From Selenomonas sp. WCT3 (lineage in GTDB: Bacteria; Bacillota; Negativicutes; Selenomonadales; Selenomonadaceae), in NCBI GenBank assembly GCA_900100835.1, contig FNCM01000008.1:59988-123987 (forward strand): a DNA stretch of 64,000 nucleotides, written 5' to 3'. Position numbers and translations under genes: made by a program. The number at the start of each line of letters is the position of its first letter. The first letter of the stretch is position 1. Shown here piece after piece: positions 1-9,136 of the stretch. The notes under the pieces were generated by a model that was given only the letters and a program-made list of their open reading frames with translations, searched no databases and was not told where the DNA came from.

Positions 1-1908
1 TATATCATTCCCGAAGACCGCGCCCGCATCAAACGGGATGTTTCCATCGATTCCCTGATGGAAAAGACCCAGTCGGGAAAGTTGTATCAAGTGGATTATA
101 TGTTGGTGAACGAAGCTGGGAAACGCTGTTATTATCAGGGAACTTATTCCCGTATCTTAGACGAGAACGGCAATGTGGCCTTTTTCTACGGCTGCCGGGA
201 TGTCAGCGAAATTGTGGAAAAGGAGAAGAAGAAACAGGATGAGATAATGGAGCGGCGCAAACAGCTGGCCGAAGCCTATGAGACCCAGGAGGCACAGCTT
301 GAAGAAATCCGCGTGTTAAATGACGAACTGGAAATTGCCAAAGATGCTGCCAATGCGGCCAATAAGGCGAAGACGGCGTTTCTCTTCAATATGTCCCATG
401 ACATTCGCACCCCCATGAACGCCATTATCGGCTTTACGAACCTCATCGAGAAAAATCTTGACGACAAGGAGCAGGTGCGGGAGTATCTGAAAAAAATCCA
501 GGCATCCAATGAATTTTTGTTGTCCCTTATCAACAACGTGCTGGAAATGGCCCGCATCGAAAGCGGCAAAGCCACCATGGATGAATCCTATGGCAATGCC
601 CGGGAGATTTATCAGGCCATCTGCTCGGTATTTGAGACCCAGATGCGGGAAAAGAATCTCACCTTTTCCCATACCTTAGAGGTCGAACATGAGGATCTGT
701 TGGTGGATTTCACCAAGTTCCGGGAAATCATGCTGAACCTTTTGAGCAACGCCTATAAATATACGCCCTCAGGCGGTACGGTTACCATGGACATCCGGGA
801 GATTCCTTCGGAAAAAGAAGGCTATGCCTATTATCAGGTCACCATCGCCGATACGGGAATCGGCATGCCCGAAGAATTCCTGCCCCATCTATACGAGGCC
901 TTCACCCGGGAAAAGACCACCACCCAAAGCGGTATCATGGGGACTGGCCTTGGCATGTTGATTGTCAAAGAATTGGTGGATTTACTAGGGGGAACCATTG
1001 AGGTTACCAGCAAGCTGGGCAAGGGAACCACCTTTGTGGTGACTTTCCCCTTCCGCATCACCGAGCGGCTGGTTCATAGCAAACAGGAAAACATCCATCG
1101 GGACTATGCTAAGTTCCAGGGCATGCGAATCCTGCTGGTGGAGGACAACGAACTCAATGCGGAAATCGCCATGGCCATTTTGACGGATAAGGGCTTTGAA
1201 GTGGAACACGCTGCCGATGGTGAGGTGGCGGTAAAGATGGTAGCCGAAGCCAAGGAGGGGCAGTATGACCTCATCCTCATGGATATCCAGATGCCACGCC
1301 TAAATGGTTACGAGGCCACTCGCCGGATTCGCAAGCTCGAAGTGCCCTATCAGGCCGGCATTCCCATCATCGCCATGACGGCTAACGCCTTTGACGAAGA
1401 TAAACACCGCACCGTCTTGGCGGGAATGAATGCCCATGTGGCAAAGCCCTTCGACGTAAACAAATTGTACGATACCATCGAAGACGTTTTGCTGGATTCG
1501 AGCCGCTATGTCCATCACGATGCCTTGGAAGCCTTCCGGGAAAAATACCAGCAGCTTGGCTGCCTGTGTGGCTTCTTTGTTTATCGGGCTGGCTTCGATG
1601 AACAGATTATTTATGCAGATTCCGATACGGCGGCTATTTTTGGCTGCTCCACGGTAGCCGAATTTATGCAGTTTGTGGGGGGTTCCTTCAAAACCATGGT
1701 TCATGTGGAAGATCTCTTTGCGGTGCAGCAGGCCATTGAGGAACAGCAGGAAGAATCCGGGGACAATCTCGACTACATCGACTACGACATCGTCCGCAGG
1801 GATGGCGCTATCCGGCATGTGGCCGATGTGGGCTATAAAGTGTTTAACGGAACCGAATACGTCTATTACGTTTACTTAGCCGACGTGACGGAGCAAAACC
1901 GAAACTGA
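1..1908 (+). CDS. Hybrid sensor histidine kinase/response regulator, 5'-truncated by the window
   Basis: The frame is open from base 1, so the true start lies upstream; 635 codons are visible. The order is: the end of a PAS domain (about 1-220), a coiled linker, a HisKA domain with the H-box MSHDIRTPMNAI (phospho-His codon 397-399), a HATPase_c domain with DTGIGM and GTGLGM boxes, a receiver with VEDNELNAE and phospho-acceptor Asp in LMDIQMP (codon 1282-1284), and a C-terminal PAS-like domain (about 1520-1900). Family knowledge: hybrid kinases autophosphorylate on His and pass the phosphate to the receiver Asp. No membrane segment is visible, so the seen part looks cytoplasmic. A PAS domain after the receiver is less usual than one before the kinase core. 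The signal and the output partner are unknown. Confidence 0.9.
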   Translation, partial: YIIPEDRARIKRDVSIDSLMEKTQSGKLYQVDYMLVNEAGKRCYYQGTYSRILDENGNVAFFYGCRDVSEIVEKEKKKQDEIMERRKQLAEAYETQEAQLEEIRVLNDELEIAKDAANAANKAKTAFLFNMSHDIRTPMNAIIGFTNLIEKNLDDKEQVREYLKKIQASNEFLLSLINNVLEMARIESGKATMDESYGNAREIYQAICSVFETQMREKNLTFSHTLEVEHEDLLVDFTKFREIMLNLLSNAYKYTPSGGTVTMDIREIPSEKEGYAYYQVTIADTGIGMPEEFLPHLYEAFTREKTTTQSGIMGTGLGMLIVKELVDLLGGTIEVTSKLGKGTTFVVTFPFRITERLVHSKQENIHRDYAKFQGMRILLVEDNELNAEIAMAILTDKGFEVEHAADGEVAVKMVAEAKEGQYDLILMDIQMPRLNGYEATRRIRKLEVPYQAGIPIIAMTANAFDEDKHRTVLAGMNAHVAKPFDVNKLYDTIEDVLLDSSRYVHHDALEAFREKYQQLGCLCGFFVYRAGFDEQIIYADSDTAAIFGCSTVAEFMQFVGGSFKTMVHVEDLFAVQQAIEEQQEESGDNLDYIDYDIVRRDGAIRHVADVGYKVFNGTEYVYYVYLADVTEQNRN

Positions 1909-1933
1909 CAGAACGCCATAAGTGTAGTATAAT
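1905..1933 (+). promoter_or_regulatory. Candidate promoter for ribF
   Basis: CTGACA (1905-1910), a 17-base spacer and TATAAT (1928-1933). The -35 box overlaps the stop of the kinase gene. Transcription would begin near 1940, which argues against the upstream ATG at 1940 as the ribF start. Confidence 0.55.
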
Positions 1934-1969
1934 ATATCGATGGAAATTTCTTTACAAAAAGGTGATAGC

Positions 1970-2899
1970 ATGAAAATATACTCGAAGCTGACCGCTTTGA
2001 GCAAGGAATACCAAAATGTTGTGGTGGCGTTAGGCATGTTTGACGGCGTTCATATCGGCCATCAGAGCATCATCCACCGGGCGGTGGAGCTGGCAAGAGA
2101 GATTGAGGGAACCGCGGTGGTCTTTACCTTCAGCAATCATCCCATGTCAATTATTGCGCCGGTGGCGCTGCCCAAACAGATTGGCAACAACCTGCTCCGG
2201 GAGCGCCGCCTGGCAGAACTTGGCGTTGACGTGCTGGTCTCGATTCCTTTTACCAAGGATTTTGCGGCTAAAAGCCCCGAAGAATTTCTCTCGATGTTAA
2301 AGAGCTATTTTGCTCCCCGTTATGTGGTAACGGGGCCTAATTACACCTTTGGCTCCAAGGGGAAGGGGACTCAGCGCCAGTTGCTGCGGGAAGGCAAAGA
2401 CTACGGTTTTCAGGCAGAAGTCTGTCAGGCAATCCTGCGGAATGGCCGCCCCGTCAGCAGTACCCGCATCCGCGCCCTTATCGATTTGGGCAATCTGGCC
2501 GAGACGAATGATTTCCTCGGCTATCCCTTTACGGTGGTAGACCGGGTGATTCATGGGGATAAGCGGGGAAGGACCCTGGGCTTTCCCACGGCTAATCTGG
2601 CAATCCCCGACGCGCGGGTTATGCTTCCAAATGGAGTCTATGCCTGCGAAGTCCTTTATGAGGGCAAGCACTACGCTGGCCTTGCCAACATCGGCACCAA
2701 TCCCACCTTTGAGGGCTGCAACCGCCGGCTGGAGGTAAACATTCAGGACTTTAGCCAGAATATCTACGACAAAGTCATCGAAGTGCGGTTCTTGGGCAAG
2801 CTCCGGGAGGAAAAGAAATTCCAGGGAATTGATGCCCTGGTGGCCCAAATGCACCGGGATAAAGAAAACGCCCGGAAGTATTGGCGCGAAATCTCCTAA
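1970..2899 (+). CDS. ribF: Bifunctional riboflavin kinase/FAD synthetase
   Basis: A 309-residue protein of the usual RibF length. The N-terminal half is an FAD synthetase (FMN adenylyltransferase) nucleotidyltransferase domain with GMFDGVHIGH and, later, VSSTRIRALI. The C-terminal half is the riboflavin kinase domain with GDKRGRTLGFPTANL, NGVYA and the NIGTNPTF region. It makes FMN and then FAD from riboflavin and ATP in the cytoplasm. The ATG at 1970 is preferred because AAAGGTG sits 7 bases upstream; the in-frame ATG at 1940 has no ribosome binding site and lies at the predicted transcription start. It precedes rpsO, a common neighbour in Firmicutes. Confidence 0.96.
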   Translation: MKIYSKLTALSKEYQNVVVALGMFDGVHIGHQSIIHRAVELAREIEGTAVVFTFSNHPMSIIAPVALPKQIGNNLLRERRLAELGVDVLVSIPFTKDFAAKSPEEFLSMLKSYFAPRYVVTGPNYTFGSKGKGTQRQLLREGKDYGFQAEVCQAILRNGRPVSSTRIRALIDLGNLAETNDFLGYPFTVVDRVIHGDKRGRTLGFPTANLAIPDARVMLPNGVYACEVLYEGKHYAGLANIGTNPTFEGCNRRLEVNIQDFSQNIYDKVIEVRFLGKLREEKKFQGIDALVAQMHRDKENARKYWREIS

Positions 2900-2934
2900 A
2901 AGTGAGAGCTGCAGTCAATATTTTGTCATAGGCA

Positions 2935-2964
2935 TTTACAAAGCCCGCGCATTTATGCTATACT
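2935..2964 (+). promoter_or_regulatory. Candidate rpsO promoter
   Basis: TTTACA (2935-2940), an 18-base spacer and TATACT (2959-2964), about 100 bases before rpsO. This leaves an untranslated leader of roughly 95 bases. Confidence 0.55.
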
Positions 2965-2984
2965 AGCAAAGGTGATTTTCACCA

Positions 2985-3058
2985 CAGGACCTCAGCTCAG
3001 CTTGCGAAGTTCTCCGACGCACCCTTAGCTGATGGCTAATATTTTATTTATAGGAGGA
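2985..3058 (+). promoter_or_regulatory. Structured rpsO leader, candidate S15 autoregulatory element
   Basis: The leader carries two tandem TCAGCT words (2992-2997 and 2997-3002), either of which can pair with AGCTGA (3027-3032), followed by an A/T-rich stretch and the AGGAGG site. Family knowledge: S15 binds structured leaders of its own mRNA in many bacteria. The assignment rests on position and this pairing only; no known S15-leader motif was confirmed. Confidence 0.35.
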
Positions 3059-3066
3059 GTTTTCAC

Positions 3067-3342
3067 ATGTTAACTCAGGAAGCAAAACAGGAAATCATGC
3101 AGAAGTATGCCGTTCACGAGGGTGACACGGGTTCGCCGGAAGTACAGATCGCTGTTCTCACGGCTCGCATCCAGTACCTCACGGACCATCTGAAGGAGCA
3201 CAAAAAGGATCATCATTCCCGTCGTGGCCTGCTGAAAATGGTTGGTCATCGCCGCCGTCTCCTCAGCTACCTCTACAAGACGGACATCGAGCGTTATCGT
3301 TCCATCATCGCTAAGCTCGGCATCCGCGCTACGATTGGCTAA
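3067..3342 (+). CDS. rpsO: 30S ribosomal protein S15
   Basis: A 91-residue protein that matches S15 throughout, with [11 protein letters not shown] near the N-terminus, [12 protein letters not shown] in the middle and the basic [10 protein letters not shown] segment. S15 binds the central domain of 16S rRNA and nucleates platform assembly of the small subunit. It has an AGGAGG site 8 bases upstream, its own candidate promoter and leader, and a strong terminator just after the stop. The gene is followed by pnp, the classic rpsO-pnp order. Confidence 0.98.
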   Translation: MLTQEAKQEIMQKYAVHEGDTGSPEVQIAVLTARIQYLTDHLKEHKKDHHSRRGLLKMVGHRRRLLSYLYKTDIERYRSIIAKLGIRATIG

Positions 3343-3360
3343 TAACAGGCGATTCCTGAT

Positions 3361-3389
3361 AAAAAAGCGGGTTTAATCCCGCTTTTTTT
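3361..3389 (+). terminator. Rho-independent terminator after rpsO
   Basis: AAGCGGG and CCCGCTT arms with a short TTTAAT loop, followed by a T run. It separates rpsO from pnp, though read-through is common at this locus in other bacteria. Confidence 0.9.
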
Positions 3390-3482
3390 ACTTTACCATA
3401 AAGGATTATTCCCAAATACGTCGAACATGATACATTACGTTGGAAATAATTATCGTACTAACATACTAGGAGGAATAGATTC

Positions 3483-5552
3483 ATGCAGAGTTTCGAAATG
3501 GAACTGGGGGGCCGCAAGCTCGTCATTGAGAACGGAAAAATGGCGAAACAGGCAAATGGTGCGGCACTGGTTCGCTATGGCGATACGGTCGTACTGGTTA
3601 CGGCTACGGCGTCCGCTGAACCGCGCGAGGGCGTAGACTTCTTCCCGCTGACGGTTGACTATGAAGAAAAAATGTATGCCGCTGGCAAGATTCCGGGAGG
3701 CTTCATCAAACGCGAGGGTCGTCCGTCAAGTGACGCCATTCTCTGCGCACGTCTTATCGACCGTCCGATTCGCCCGCTGTTCCCGAAAGGGTTCCGCAAC
3801 GATGTTCAGATCGTGGCGACGGTGCTGTCGGTAGAGCAGGACAACGCCCCGGAACTGGCCGCTATGATTGGTGCTTCGGCAGCCCTGACGGTTTCCGATA
3901 TCCCCTTCATGGGCCCGATTGCCGGCGTTCGCGTTGGCCGCGTAAACGATGAATTCGTCATCAATCCCACGGAAGAGCAGCGCAAGGTATCGACGCTGAA
4001 CCTGACCGTTGCTGGCTCCAAGGATGCCGTCATGATGGTTGAGGCTGGTGCCAACGAACTGCCGGAGGACGTCATCCTCGATGCTATCCTCTATGGTCAT
4101 AAAGAAATCCAGCGTATCGTCGCTTGGCAGGAAGAGATCCAGCAGGCTTGCGGCAAAGAAAAACGCGAAGTCAAGCTGTTCACGGTTCCGGAAGAACTCG
4201 AAAAAGCTATCAGCGACTACGCCAAGGACCGTCTCGATGAAGCAACCCGCAACCCGGACAAGCTCGACCGCGATGCCCATATCGCAGACATCAACGCCGA
4301 TGTCATGGAGCACTTCCTCGTGGACTATCCGGAGATGGACAAAGAGATTGCCATGGCACTGCATGATCTCGAAAAATCCATCGTCCGCCATATGATTACC
4401 CATGAAAAGATTCGTCCGGATGGCCGTGAGGTGGAAGAAGTCCGCCCGGTAAGCTGCGAAGTGGGACTTTTGCCGCGCACCCATGGCTCCGGTCTCTTCA
4501 CCCGTGGCCAGACCCAGGTGCTGACGGTCACGACCCTGGGCTCCCTTGGCGATGAGCAGATCATCGATGGCCTTGGACCTGAGACGAAGAAACACTACAT
4601 CCATCACTATAACTTCCCGGGCTACTCCGTCGGTGAGGCTAAGCCGATACGCAGCCCGGGACGCCGCGAAATCGGTCATGGCGCCCTCGCTGAGCGCGCC
4701 CTCGTGCCGGTCATTCCGTCCATCGAGGAGTTCCCGTACACGATTCGCCTCGTATCGGAAATTCTCGAGTCCAATGGCTCTAGCTCCATGGGCTCCGTCT
4801 GTGGTTCCACCCTTTCCCTGATGAACGCCGGCGTTCCCATCAAACGTCCGGTTTCTGGCGTTGCCATGGGCCTCGTCAAAGAAGGGGATGCCTATACGAT
4901 TCTCACCGATATCCAGGGCATGGAAGATGCTCTTGGCGATATGGACTTCAAGGTGGCAGGTACGACGGAAGGTGTCACGGCTATCCAGATGGATATCAAG
5001 GTTGCCGGCATCGACCGCAACATCCTGTCGTCGGCTCTGCAGCAGGCAAAACGCGGCCGCGCCTTCATCCTCGGCAAGATGCTCGAGTGCATCGCGGAGC
5101 CGGCTGCTGACCTCTCGCCCTATGCACCGCGCGTGGAGACCATCAAGATCAAAGTCGACAAGATCCGCGACGTCATCGGTACGGGCGGCAAGGTCGTCAA
5201 GAAAATCATCGATGAGACGGGTGTCGAAATCGACATCCACGAAGATGGCAATATCTTCATTTCCTCCGTTGATGCTGAGGGCATGAAGAAGGCAAAACAG
5301 ATGATTGAAGACATCGTCCGCGAAGTTGAAGTCGGCGAAGTCTACACGGGCAAAGTAACCCGCTTGATGAAATTCGGCGCCTTCGTCGAAGTCCTGCCGG
5401 GCAAGGAAGGTCTCTGTCACATCTCCCAGCTTTCGAGCCGCCGCGTCGAGAAAGTCGAAGACGTGGTCCAGATTGGCGACCAGCTCCAGGTCAAAGTTGT
5501 CGAAATCGACGATAAGGGCCGCGTAAACCTCAGCCATAAGGCTTGTCTCTAA
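3483..5552 (+). CDS. pnp: Polyribonucleotide nucleotidyltransferase (PNPase)
   Basis: A 689-residue protein of standard PNPase length. It has two RNase PH-like domains, the first with [11 protein letters not shown] and the second with [13 protein letters not shown] and [12 protein letters not shown], separated by an all-helical linker. A KH domain (about residues 555-615, with [13 protein letters not shown]) and a C-terminal S1 domain ([18 protein letters not shown]) follow. It degrades RNA phosphorolytically from the 3' end and is usually part of degradosome-like assemblies. The start is supported by AGGAGG 9 bases upstream. Codon use is strongly biased and GC-rich, as expected of a highly expressed gene. 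A terminator follows directly. Confidence 0.98.
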   Translation: MQSFEMELGGRKLVIENGKMAKQANGAALVRYGDTVVLVTATASAEPREGVDFFPLTVDYEEKMYAAGKIPGGFIKREGRPSSDAILCARLIDRPIRPLFPKGFRNDVQIVATVLSVEQDNAPELAAMIGASAALTVSDIPFMGPIAGVRVGRVNDEFVINPTEEQRKVSTLNLTVAGSKDAVMMVEAGANELPEDVILDAILYGHKEIQRIVAWQEEIQQACGKEKREVKLFTVPEELEKAISDYAKDRLDEATRNPDKLDRDAHIADINADVMEHFLVDYPEMDKEIAMALHDLEKSIVRHMITHEKIRPDGREVEEVRPVSCEVGLLPRTHGSGLFTRGQTQVLTVTTLGSLGDEQIIDGLGPETKKHYIHHYNFPGYSVGEAKPIRSPGRREIGHGALAERALVPVIPSIEEFPYTIRLVSEILESNGSSSMGSVCGSTLSLMNAGVPIKRPVSGVAMGLVKEGDAYTILTDIQGMEDALGDMDFKVAGTTEGVTAIQMDIKVAGIDRNILSSALQQAKRGRAFILGKMLECIAEPAADLSPYAPRVETIKIKVDKIRDVIGTGGKVVKKIIDETGVEIDIHEDGNIFISSVDAEGMKKAKQMIEDIVREVEVGEVYTGKVTRLMKFGAFVEVLPGKEGLCHISQLSSRRVEKVEDVVQIGDQLQVKVVEIDDKGRVNLSHKACL

Positions 5553-5561
5553 GATAATAGG

Positions 5562-5600
5562 AAAAATCCGCAGATTCAATGGGAATCTGCGGATTTTTTT
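5562..5600 (+). terminator. Terminator after pnp
   Basis: AAAAATCCGCAGATT and AATCTGCGGATTTTT arms around CAATGGG, ending in T residues. Confidence 0.92.
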
Positions 5601-5752
5601 ATGCCCGATAGTTTATACGGTGCATTTTACCACCGATTAAGCAAAACATAAAAATTTTTTAAAGATGGGAGAATATAATTTCATTGTGTTTTCATGAAAA
5701 TGAAAATAAATAACAGATGATATTGATTGAGAAATAAGAGAAGAGTGGTACT

Positions 5753-6910
5753 ATGGCGGATAATACGGTAGCCTACCAATGTCCGAATTGCAGTGCTCCG
5801 TTGGAATTTAGTCCAGGGGCACAAAAGGTAAAATGTGAGCATTGTGATACAGAACTAGATGCAGCGGCAATGGAAGAGCTGTTTAAAGCCAAGGAGGCTA
5901 TGGCAGCTCAGCGGGAAAACGGGGAAGGCATCAAATGGAAAAACGTTGTGTCTGGCGATAGGTGGAGCGGGCAGGAAGCGGCGACCATGAAGGTCTTTGT
6001 CTGCGAGTCCTGCGGGGCACAGATACTAGCCGATAACAATACCATGGCAACGGAATGCTGCTATTGTGGCCATGCGGTCATGATACCCCAGCGCTTCAGC
6101 GGGACATTGAGGCCGGACTATATCATTCCCTTTAAAACGACTAAAGAGGAAGCTAAGAAGGCCATTAAGGAGTTCTATAAGGGATTGTTGCTGCTCCCCA
6201 ATGGCTTTATGAATCAGAATCGCATCGAATCCGTTCAGGCCCTTTATGTGCCTTTTTGGCTTTTTGATTCTTCGGTGACATCCTTTGCCAACTTTCATGC
6301 GAAAAAAATACGCGTCTTTACCGATGGGGATGAGACGGTAACGGAGACCAGTCATTATGAATGTTTGCGGCAAGGGAATATGAGCTTTGCCAGGATTCCG
6401 GTGGATGGCAGTGAGAAAATGGATAATGACTATATGGAAAGCATAGAGCCATTCAACTATGAGGATATGGTACCATTTTCCAATGCCTACATGACAGGAT
6501 TTTTAGCGGATAAATACGATGTGGATGCGGAAGACGCTGGTCCCAGGGCCGATGAACGGGTAAGGGAAAGCACCATCGAACAGCTCAAAGAATCGGTACA
6601 GGGATATCAAAGCGTAGATTGTACCGAGGCGGAAATACAAAAAATACGGGGCAGTGTAGCTTATGCCATGGCACCGGTATGGGTTGTAACCAGCCGTTAT
6701 AAGGGCAAAGTATACACCTTTATGATGAACGGCCAGACCGGTAAGGTGGCGGGGGCACTACCAGTGAGTACCATAAAGGGATGCACCTTTTTCACCGTGG
6801 TCTTTGCGGTTTCGACGATTATTTTATATTACATCATCAAGACCTGCCTGCCCGTCGTGGAAGATTATCTTTGGTTCTGCATCCCCGTTATTCTTTCGAT
6901 TCTATTTTGA
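5753..6910 (+). CDS. Double zinc-ribbon membrane protein of unknown function
   Basis: A 385-residue protein. The N-terminus has a zinc ribbon with CPNC (residues 10-13) and CEHC, and a second pair, CESCG and CCYCG, follows near residues 83-105. A long middle region resembles bacterial proteins annotated as TFIIB-type zinc-ribbon or primosomal-protein-N'-like, names that reflect only the metal site. The C-terminal 45 residues form one or two hydrophobic segments, so the ribbon domains probably face the cytoplasm from a C-terminal anchor. It is the first gene of a four-gene run (5753-8928) with short gaps. Role unknown; a scaffold or a membrane quality-control function is only a guess from the TPM neighbour. 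Confidence 0.8.
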   Translation: MADNTVAYQCPNCSAPLEFSPGAQKVKCEHCDTELDAAAMEELFKAKEAMAAQRENGEGIKWKNVVSGDRWSGQEAATMKVFVCESCGAQILADNNTMATECCYCGHAVMIPQRFSGTLRPDYIIPFKTTKEEAKKAIKEFYKGLLLLPNGFMNQNRIESVQALYVPFWLFDSSVTSFANFHAKKIRVFTDGDETVTETSHYECLRQGNMSFARIPVDGSEKMDNDYMESIEPFNYEDMVPFSNAYMTGFLADKYDVDAEDAGPRADERVRESTIEQLKESVQGYQSVDCTEAEIQKIRGSVAYAMAPVWVVTSRYKGKVYTFMMNGQTGKVAGALPVSTIKGCTFFTVVFAVSTIILYYIIKTCLPVVEDYLWFCIPVILSILF

Positions 6911-6941
6911 GAAAGTATGGTAAAAAGGGAGAAATGGTAAT

Positions 6942-7730
6942 ATGCCCAGAAAACAATTCGTATTATTTATCCAGCTGCTCTGTCTGCTGTTCTTCTTGAG
7001 TCAATCGGTGGTAATGGCTGCCAAGACGGACGACCCGATGAAAAGCTATGACCAGCCGGTGGTGGACCAGGCAAAAGTTTTAACGCCCCAGCAGCTAGAC
7101 GAACTCAAGTTACAGATAAAAAGAGTAGAGCGTAAGCAGAAAATAAAAGTTGCAGTCTGCACCGTGAAAAAACTGCCACAGGGAAAAAAGATATCTGATT
7201 ATGCCCATCAAATCCTTAACGAACAGTATAGCAGCAGCGAAAAGGGAAAAATCCTGCTGCTGGTGGATATGGAGAACCGGAAATGGTATGTGGCCACCAG
7301 CAGCAAAATGAAATCCATCATAACCGATGGCAAGGGCATCGAGAAGCTAAAAGAAGCATTCCTCAGCGACTTGTCCGATGGGAAGTATGGGGAAAGTTTC
7401 ACTGCCTTTGTGGAAAGTGTCAATACGCAAATCGATGCCTATTACGAGCAGAAAGCTATCGAGGATGATCCTAAGGCATTTAGTAAGCTATCTGCCGGTA
7501 TAGCCGGGGTACTAGGGCTATTGCTGGCAGCTATCTTTACCTGTGCCTTACTGGAGTGCATGGGCAACGTAAAAGCGGCAAAGGAAGCCGATGACTATTT
7601 GAATAAAGATAGTGTGAATATAACCAAGCAAAAAGATATCTTGGTGGGCGTGACTGTCGTTCGGGTAAAAAGATCCAGCAGCTCAAGCGGCAGTAGCAGC
7701 GGTGGCGGAGGCGGTGGTGGCAGCTTCTGA
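6942..7730 (+). CDS. TPM-domain (YgcG-like) membrane protein
   Basis: A 262-residue protein with an N-terminal signal or anchor segment (about residues 5-27), then a TPM domain with VVDQAKVLTPQQLDEL, KIKVAVCTV and a KGKILLLVDMENRKWYV strand. A membrane segment follows (about 180-205), and the protein ends in a Ser/Gly-rich tail with seven consecutive glycines before SF. TPM proteins (PF04536) include a plant photosystem II repair phosphatase and bacterial YgcG; most bacterial members have no proven function. The domain should lie outside the cytoplasmic membrane. It sits 31 bases after the zinc-ribbon gene, and zinc-ribbon and TPM genes together suggest one membrane complex. Confidence 0.85.
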   Translation: MPRKQFVLFIQLLCLLFFLSQSVVMAAKTDDPMKSYDQPVVDQAKVLTPQQLDELKLQIKRVERKQKIKVAVCTVKKLPQGKKISDYAHQILNEQYSSSEKGKILLLVDMENRKWYVATSSKMKSIITDGKGIEKLKEAFLSDLSDGKYGESFTAFVESVNTQIDAYYEQKAIEDDPKAFSKLSAGIAGVLGLLLAAIFTCALLECMGNVKAAKEADDYLNKDSVNITKQKDILVGVTVVRVKRSSSSSGSSSGGGGGGGSF

Positions 7731-7761
7731 TTCACAATCTCTACAAGAGGAGTAGATACCT

Positions 7762-8358
7762 TTGAACATCATTTGGAAACTCATAAAATTGTTTTTAGTC
7801 CTTATCAGTATTGGCGTTATCGCCGCATACCGGAATGCACCAGAGGAAGGCTTCCGCTGGCACGAAGCCCCCGAGATGTCGACGCAGGAATTTGACTGTC
7901 TTTGGTATCCCTTTAAAGCCAACCTATCGGATGGGAAAGTGCTGGCGATGGATTTGCCCATGGAAGTTGTGGAAAATCACGAATCTACCTCGTGGACGCC
8001 TTTTGTGGAACTTACTAGTTATGAGAGTAAAGGCGAGCATTCTGAGGGGTATATAAAAATGATGCATGGAGTGTTGAAGGAAAGTCAGACGCTGACCTTC
8101 GACCAGCAGTTTTTTGGCAAGCTATATTTATCGCAAGCCAGGAATTTGCAAGTAAATGATACGGGGATTCGCCGTGCCGGTGGTATGAAATTTAACGTCA
8201 TACAGGGGGAAACGAATCAGTCGAAAGAGGCTTTTATGGGAGCGCAGAACGGCAAGGATGTCTGGTGCATTTGTATCGCATGGAGTAAGGAGGCGAAAGA
8301 TGAAGATTTCGTGATTGATGCCTTTGAGAAATCCCTGGATTCGATGAAGATACAATAG
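7762..8358 (+). CDS. Membrane-anchored protein of unknown function
   Basis: A 198-residue protein with a TTG start preceded by AGAGGAG (7745-7751). It has one N-terminal hydrophobic segment (about residues 6-22) and a soluble remainder without a recognised motif, so it is probably anchored and exposed outside the cytoplasmic membrane. It lacks a clear lipobox. The overall plan (N-terminal anchor, about 170-residue outer domain, conserved length) resembles the next gene and suggests distant paralogy, but sequence similarity by eye is weak. It is the third gene of the zinc-ribbon/TPM run. Confidence 0.7.
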   Translation: MNIIWKLIKLFLVLISIGVIAAYRNAPEEGFRWHEAPEMSTQEFDCLWYPFKANLSDGKVLAMDLPMEVVENHESTSWTPFVELTSYESKGEHSEGYIKMMHGVLKESQTLTFDQQFFGKLYLSQARNLQVNDTGIRRAGGMKFNVIQGETNQSKEAFMGAQNGKDVWCICIAWSKEAKDEDFVIDAFEKSLDSMKIQ

Positions 8359-8367
8359 GAGAGAACC

Positions 8368-8928
8368 ATGAATTTTTTTAGCGAACTTTGCAACCGCGTC
8401 ATCTATTTAGCGGTTATTTTGCTGATAGCGGCTGGGCTGTTCAATATCCTGCCCGCGTCTTATTCCTGGAATGCCCAGCAGATTGCCAACGAATGGAATG
8501 GAGAATTACGGGTGAAACTACCGGAGAAAATCGAAATCTATCCGTTAAATACCAAGGGATGGCTGGTGCAGCAGGCGCAGTGTGGTGATTTCTTCTTTGA
8601 TATGCATTCAAAGGAACTAAAGGGAATGGAGAAAAATGATTTCCTAACGGAAGAGCCCCCCAAGCGCCTTATGGAAACTTTCCAGCAGTATCAACTGGAA
8701 AATGTAACCCTAAAAGATCAGAAACGGGAAACGATTCATAATGTCGGTGTTCGGCATTACTCCTTCACCGGCGAGAAGCAAGGAAAAGATTACGAAATGG
8801 AGGTCATCACCACCCCAAGGCACGATATGCTAGTAATGACCTATATCTACCACGCCGGCAGCAAAAAGGCCAAGGACGAAGTGGAGGAGAGTATTTCCAG
8901 CCTGGAATTTGTAGAAAGGGACAAATAA
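8368..8928 (+). CDS. Membrane-anchored protein of unknown function
   Basis: A 186-residue protein starting 9 bases after the preceding stop, with AGGAGAG upstream. One N-terminal hydrophobic helix (about residues 11-30) is followed by a mixed alpha/beta domain with no motif I recognise. It is the last gene of the zinc-ribbon/TPM run and is followed by a strong terminator, so the four genes form one transcription unit. No function is proposed beyond membership of that unit. Confidence 0.7.
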   Translation: MNFFSELCNRVIYLAVILLIAAGLFNILPASYSWNAQQIANEWNGELRVKLPEKIEIYPLNTKGWLVQQAQCGDFFFDMHSKELKGMEKNDFLTEEPPKRLMETFQQYQLENVTLKDQKRETIHNVGVRHYSFTGEKQGKDYEMEVITTPRHDMLVMTYIYHAGSKKAKDEVEESISSLEFVERDK

Positions 8929-8947
8929 TATCGCCCGTAGAGACCAG

Positions 8948-8993
8948 AAACGGCCCTACATCCTAATAGCACTAGGATGTAGGGCCGTTTTTG
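8948..8993 (+). terminator. Strong terminator of the zinc-ribbon/TPM operon
   Basis: A perfect 17-base stem (AAACGGCCCTACATCCT with its complement) around a 9-base loop, followed by TTTTT. It ends immediately before the first long palindrome of the next intergenic region. Confidence 0.92.
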
Positions 8994-9018
8994 TCTCAAA
9001 AAGTGTACTTTTTGAGAC
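8993..9018. promoter_or_regulatory. Long palindrome 1 upstream of wzz, candidate operator
   Basis: The 26-base element has 12-base arms, GTCTCAAAAAGT and ACTTTTTGAGAC, around a central GT. A candidate promoter overlaps its right arm: TTGAGA (9012-9017), an 18-base spacer and TATTAT (9036-9041). It shares its core with the element at 9137-9164. The regulator is unknown; a repressor site is inferred from the overlap. Confidence 0.6.
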
Positions 9019-9041
9019 ACGATAATCACAAGGATTATTAT
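9012..9041 (+). promoter_or_regulatory. Candidate promoter of the polysaccharide locus
   Basis: TTGAGA (9012-9017), an 18-base spacer and TATTAT (9036-9041). The -35 box lies inside palindrome 1. It would give a leader of about 185 bases before wzz. Confidence 0.35.
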
Positions 9042-9136
9042 AGCATTCACACTGACATATGTCCATTTTTGTTTGTTTTTAGCTCTTTATAAGCCCTAAA
9101 AGGCGAAAGATTAAAAGTAAATAAGAAAAATGCACC

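Noticed and set aside
1940-1969. Upstream ATG as ribF start
   Set aside because: It has no ribosome binding site and lies at the expected transcription start; the ATG at 1970 has AAAGGTG at the right distance.
3726-5579. A 617-codon open frame antisense to pnp
   Set aside because: It lies opposite a complete pnp gene with strong codon bias, which creates long reverse open frames. It has no ribosome binding site, no recognised motif and low-complexity His/Asp-rich residues.
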